A DNA stretch of 64,000 nucleotides, taken from positions 1 through 64,000 of the forward strand of contig JACGCK010000124.1 in NCBI GenBank assembly GCA_014925825.1. Direction: 5' to 3'. Below are positions 59,858 to 64,000 of this stretch, in pieces. The stretch comes from Pholiota molesta. Its lineage: Eukaryota > Basidiomycota > Agaricomycetes > Agaricales > Strophariaceae. The notes under the pieces are model-generated. The model had not been told where the DNA came from. It searched no databases and saw only the letters and a program-made list of their open reading frames with translations. Each line of letters opens with the position of its first letter. Position 1 is the first letter of the stretch. A program made the position numbers and the translations under genes.

Positions 59858-61744
59858 AGTATTCTTGTCAAGCACGGAGATGTAAATACTGTATGCCTTT
59901 ACTTGGTAGCTTTGGACGGCTTAGAGAGTTGCTATGTTATAATAATAACCCACTTTTGCGTACTTGAAAGCCGAGATTCGTTTGAAACAATGAGAGTGGT
60001 AGTATAGAGATGTCCATTCATGGGGGCAGTAGTCACACTGTGCCGTTCTTCAAGTGGCTCAAACAATGGCTCAAAAAATGAATATATAATGAGTGAATAT
60101 TTTGTCTGGTTCATTGTTCAACGTTCAACGCTCAGCCCAACAAATGCCCACCTCTCGATCTGCTACAAAAATGTTACTAGACAGTGGCACCCCTAATCGC
60201 CGGCAGCTGGCGTCTGAGCAGCTTGGACTCAATGATAGATCACCCGACCCACGTGCCATCAGATTCAGAGTCGTTGGACGGGCGCTTAAATTCCCAGCGG
60301 AAAACAATTCGATTCTGCGAATTTCTGCAGTAAGGGGTGGTTTTATGTGTAGATCTGAGCTACGCTGAGCGTCTTCTGAGCTGTTCTGCGAGTTCAGAAA
60401 ACTTCCCGGGCTTCTCTCTGAGTTTCTCAAGAGTTTCTGCACTGTTCTGCGGTCTCCTGTCTCGTCCGCGGCTTTGGCGGGCATCAAATCTGCTGATTCC
60501 AGTCCCCATCTGCACGCGACGCGCTTTGCCAATGCTTCCACTCTCTCTCTTCTTCCTCCCACCATCTTCTATGTAACTCTGCGCAGTCCCTTCACAAAAT
60601 ACGCCAGACGTGTCTCGCGAGTCGCGGGCTTGTGGGGCTGTCTTTATTATCCTCACCGACTGACAAGATTGCTGCACATCATCAAGATTGTTCTAAGGCG
60701 AGCTTTTCATACCACCTATGTCTCCTACCGAACAAGATATATGCTGCAAATACAGTTGCACTTGGGCTTCTCTTTGTCAGAATGAAGGTGGTTGCGGGCG
60801 CCTGGGTGAGCAATTGTAAGTCGCGGTTCTGTTTGAATATATGCGCATATATTCACTTTTTATCACTAAGACAGGTATCTGTACTTCGAAAGATCTCTTG
60901 TTGATGGAGTTGCCGCCGTCCGTAGTGAGTTTCTCCATCTACTTGACTTCTTCGGCTTCCATTTCTATTGCTGAAACTCCCATTCCATAGTTTTCTGTTC
61001 GATTGACGTGACTATCTAGTGCTGAATTCATGCAGTAATCCTTAGAAGTCTTGGAAGACCTACGTTTCCTGCTCATCTCTGTGATTTTCCGTGATCGCAG
61101 ACCAACATAAATTTCCATGGTTTCATGCAGATCATCGCAGAGCCCTTCTCACTCGCGCTTAAATCCAACCTGAGAATACTTTTTGCACACCCCGACGATT
61201 GCCGCAACCATATCCCCTGGCCATTCTGTCTCGTCCCAGCGTCCACTACCATGATCGGCTACATTGAGTATGTCGTGTGGCCGTTCATCCAAACGCAGAT
61301 CATCGAGTGACTCATACGGCCAGTGGGCGCCGGCACCTAGGGAAGATGGCGGTGCTGTCGAGCGCCGTGAGACTGCGCGGTGAGACTCGGCACGTAGAAG
61401 CCTTCAAGGATGGATTGCGCGGTAGGGAGCGGCGGCGGGGTAGGACGGTGGGCTTGGTGTTTGAGAGAAGTGAAGGTTGGATCGGTAGGTGGCAACAAAG
61501 GGGTGGAAATCAGCGCGGGAGGGTTTCGTCATGGTGGCGATAGGTAGGTGTGAAATGAGTATGTGTTGAGGTATCTGACTGAAACGATTATGTGTCGAAG
61601 TGTGAAGACAAGATTGAAGATGCCTTATTTTTAGTCTGACATAAGCCTGCCCTAAAGCGATGTCAACACGATGGAATTTTTAACAAAGAAAGTAATTATC
61701 CTCTTTCTCTCCGCGAAGCATTAACTTGCTTTCACTCTTCCCCC
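59858..61744. other. Intergenic between gene X and eIF2A, no convincing gene
   Basis: On the minus strand 61330-61160 gives a protein-like stretch (AHWPYESLDDLRLDERPHDI, DETEWPGDMVAAIVGVCKKY) without a joined start. The plus-strand frames at 61125-61310 and 61277-61543 overlap it and are equally unproven. 60360-60450 has a repeated TTCTGAGCTGTTCTGCG-like motif. Confidence 0.35.
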
Positions 61745-64000
61745 ATGGCGTCGCAGATCTCCCAGCAATACGCTTGTAAGTCCTCTACATTCTCTTCACC
61801 CCCAGCCACGCTAAACACCTCTGCGCAGTCCGTGCCCAAAAGTCCCTCGGCCTCGTCAACGGGACACCAGACTATGCCCCGGTCGCCGGATTCGTCGCGC
61901 CAGACGTTCCAGCGCGCATGCAGAACTACAGCGCCGATGGGCGGCTCTATGCCTATGCCCTCCCCAACGTGTAAGTCTCCCCCATTCTGCGCCACGCCCT
62001 CTCCGTGACTGCGCAGGGTCTCCATCCATCGATTTCGCTTAACCGCCGATTATCCAGAGTCCGCATCTACCAGGCAGAGGGTGCGCAGCTACTGCAAGAG
62101 CTGCCGCTTCCCAACGTCGTCGATTTCAACTTCTCCCCCCGCGGAACGTACCTTTCCACCTGGGAGCGTCCAGGTCCGTCTCGTCCGTTTTCCATCTCCC
62201 CACCATGATCTCACATGCCCCGTTCACAGTCAAGCTCGAAGACGGCGCGCAGCACAAGAACCTCCGTGTCTTCTCCGTCTCGACCGGCGAGGAGCTCATC
62301 GCGTTCACCCAAAAGTCGCAGGATGGCTGGGACCTCCAGTACACCATCTCCGAATCGCACGCCATCCGCCTCGTGTCCTCCGAGATCCAGGTGTTCCGTC
62401 CGGCGGAGTGGGCCAAGGGGATTGTCGACAAGCTCAAGGTCGAGGGCGCCTCCGCCGTCGCCCTCAGCCCGGGCCTCAACCCCTCTGTCGCAGTGTTCGT
62501 CGCCGAGAAAAAGGTGCGTCATCTATGTTCCAGTGACTCGAGTCGCCTCAGCTCACCTTGCCTCCTAGGGTCTCCCCGCGAGCATCAAGATTTACGGTCT
62601 CACTACCCTCCAGAGCCCTCCGACATGCCAAAAAACCTTTTTCAAGGCCGACCGCGCACAGATGAAGTGGAACACGCTCGGTACCCAGGTGCTGCTCCTC
62701 ACCCAGACGGAGGTCGACAATTCGAACAAGAGCTATTACGGCGAGACGGGCATGTACCTTCTGAGCGCCGCAGGAAACTTTGACTGCCGCGTTACGCTCG
62801 ACAAGGAAGGGCCTATTCACGACTTTGCTTGGAGCCCCAATTCGAAGGAATTTGGTGTGGTGTACGGATGTGCGTCTTACTATATTTTTTTATTCTTGGC
62901 CACCCTCTAATGCTTCACCACAGACATGCCCGCGAAAACGATGCTGTTCGACCAGCGCGTGCGCACGCTGCATGACTTCGGCAGCTCTCCGTGCAACTTC
63001 ATCGCCTTCAATCCGCAAGGCCGCCTGCTCGCGCTCGCGGGCTTCGGCAACCTCGCGGGAAAAATCGAGATCTACGACCGGCGCACGCTCGGCAAAGTGG
63101 CGACCATCGACGCGCCGAACACGTCGTACTGCGCATGGTCTCCCGACGGGCGCTTCCTGCTCACCGCGACGCTCTCCCCGCGCCTGCGCGTCGACAACGG
63201 CGTCAAGATCTGGCACTGCTCGGGCCCGCTCATGCACGTGCAGCTCACGGACGAGCTCTACCAGACCGCGTGGCGCCCCGCGCCCGTGGACGCCGTGCCC
63301 CCGTTCGGCGCGCAGCTTCCACCAGCCCCCGCGCCCTCGGCGAGCGTCGGCGCCGCGGCGCTGGAGGGCGCGCTGCGCCCGGTCGCGACGAAACCCGCGG
63401 GTGCGTATCGGCCTCCTGGCGCGCGCGGCGGGGCGACGCCTTCAATCTTCAAGCGCGAAGACGAGGGCGGGCCGGGGAGCGGGAGCGCGACGCCGCCGCG
63501 GTATAACCGCAGCCCGGTCCCTGGGGCGCCAGGCTACGGGCAGCATCAGCAGCAGCAGGGCGGGTACCAGGGCCAGAACGGCGCGCGGAGGACCGTGCCG
63601 GGTGCGCCGCCGCCGGGGTCGGCGGGTGCGCCTGGTGGGGACGCGCAGAAGAACCGGAAGCGGAAGGGGAAGAAGGAGCAGGGTCAGGGCGAGGATGGCG
63701 CTGCGGGCGCGGGCGCGTCGCTGGAGGTGCCGTCGGTGCAGTATGAGGGCGCGGGGCGCCAGCAACACCCGCAGCAGCAACGGAGGGAGCAGCAGAAGGG
63801 CCCGGCGAACGGGCACGCGGCGAATGGGCACGCGCGCAAACCTAACGGCGCCGGCCCAGGCGCACCACCGCCGCCGCCCGGCCTGCTCCCCACCGCCCCC
63901 GCCTCGCCCGCCCCGCCCCTCGAGGTGCCCGCGCCCGCGCCGCCAGCCGCTGTGGAGGACGCGGTGCCGCCGACGCCGGACGGCGCGCTGGACGCGGTGG
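61745..64000 (+). CDS. Eukaryotic translation initiation factor 2A (eIF2A), runs off the right edge
   Basis: WD-repeat initiation factor that can deliver initiator tRNA independently of eIF2. It starts at ATG 61745 (MASQISQQYA). Small introns follow at ~61775-61828, 61971-62056, 62175-62230, 62514-62568 and 62870-62922. Beta-propeller blocks are LVNGTPDYAPVAGF, RLYAYALPNV, LLQELPLPNVVDFNFSPRGT, LSTWERP, NLRVFSVSTGEELIAFTQKS, KTFFKADRAQMKWNTLGTQV, YYGETGMYLLSAAG, PIHDFAWSPNSKEFGVVYGY, DFGSSPCNFIAFNPQGRLLA and TSYCAWSPDGRFLLTATLSP. These match eIF2A closely. After ~63300 comes a disordered Pro/Gly/Gln/Ala-rich linker with a basic KNRKRKGKKEQ patch, still open at base 64000. The conserved C-terminal helical domain lies beyond the window. 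Confidence 0.92.

Noticed and set aside
61277..61543. 88-codon plus-strand open frame (MAVLSSAVRLRGETRH)
   Set aside because: Arg/Gly-rich, overlaps a more protein-like minus-strand stretch, and has no recognisable family.

Overview
The window looks like nuclear DNA of a mushroom-type basidiomycete (Agaricomycetes). Genes carry many short introns of roughly 45-110 bases, two tRNA genes have introns, and the gene families are fungal: Argonaute, ATG15, eIF2A, GT8, GH105, a NACHT-type STAND protein and a Plavaka transposase. Plavaka and DUF6698 proteins are typical of Agaricomycetes. I cannot assign a genus. Intron positions are read by eye from frame continuity and GT/AG sites.

Layout. 1-1.1 kb: N-terminal part of a minus-strand gene leaving the left edge. 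2.2-2.65 kb: a 24-bp minisatellite. 3.9-12.5 kb: two minus-strand genes, a DUF6698-like gene split by a ~2.5 kb foldback element (two 766-bp inverted arms) and a Plavaka-family transposase gene. 14-16.2 kb: small hypothetical genes, one with a probable frameshift. 18.4-21.8 kb: a GC-rich gene for a large low-complexity protein. 22.7-28 kb: a gene-poor block holding two families of decayed direct repeats. 30.9-34.5 kb: a divergent pair, a GT8 glycosyltransferase and a GH105-type glycoside hydrolase that carries a probable frameshift and a damaged splice donor. 35.9-36.4 kb: tRNA-Glu(UUC) and tRNA-Met(CAU), both with introns. 36.8-40.9 kb: a transposase-like gene with zinc-binding motifs. 41.7-43.5 kb: an XPG/FEN-like nuclease. 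44.8-45.6 kb: a decayed 5'-nucleotidase pseudogene. 45.8-50.2 kb: a complete Argonaute whose first ATG is one base out of frame with its RG-rich N-terminus. 52.2-59.9 kb: ATG15, a NACHT protein and an uncharacterised gene (here 'gene X'). 61.7-64 kb: eIF2A, leaving the right edge.

The most notable arrangement is at 52-60 kb. The order is ATG15, a fragment of gene X, the NACHT gene, a 5' fragment of ATG15, then intact gene X. This reads as an ancestral ATG15/gene X pair that was duplicated, with opposite members decaying in each copy. The last ~46 codons of the NACHT protein are read from the antisense strand of the truncated ATG15 copy.

Single-base indels at short homopolymers break at least three otherwise coherent genes (Argonaute 5' end, the gene at 14.05 kb, GH105). 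They may be real lesions or sequence-quality errors, and this must be settled before calling those genes dead.
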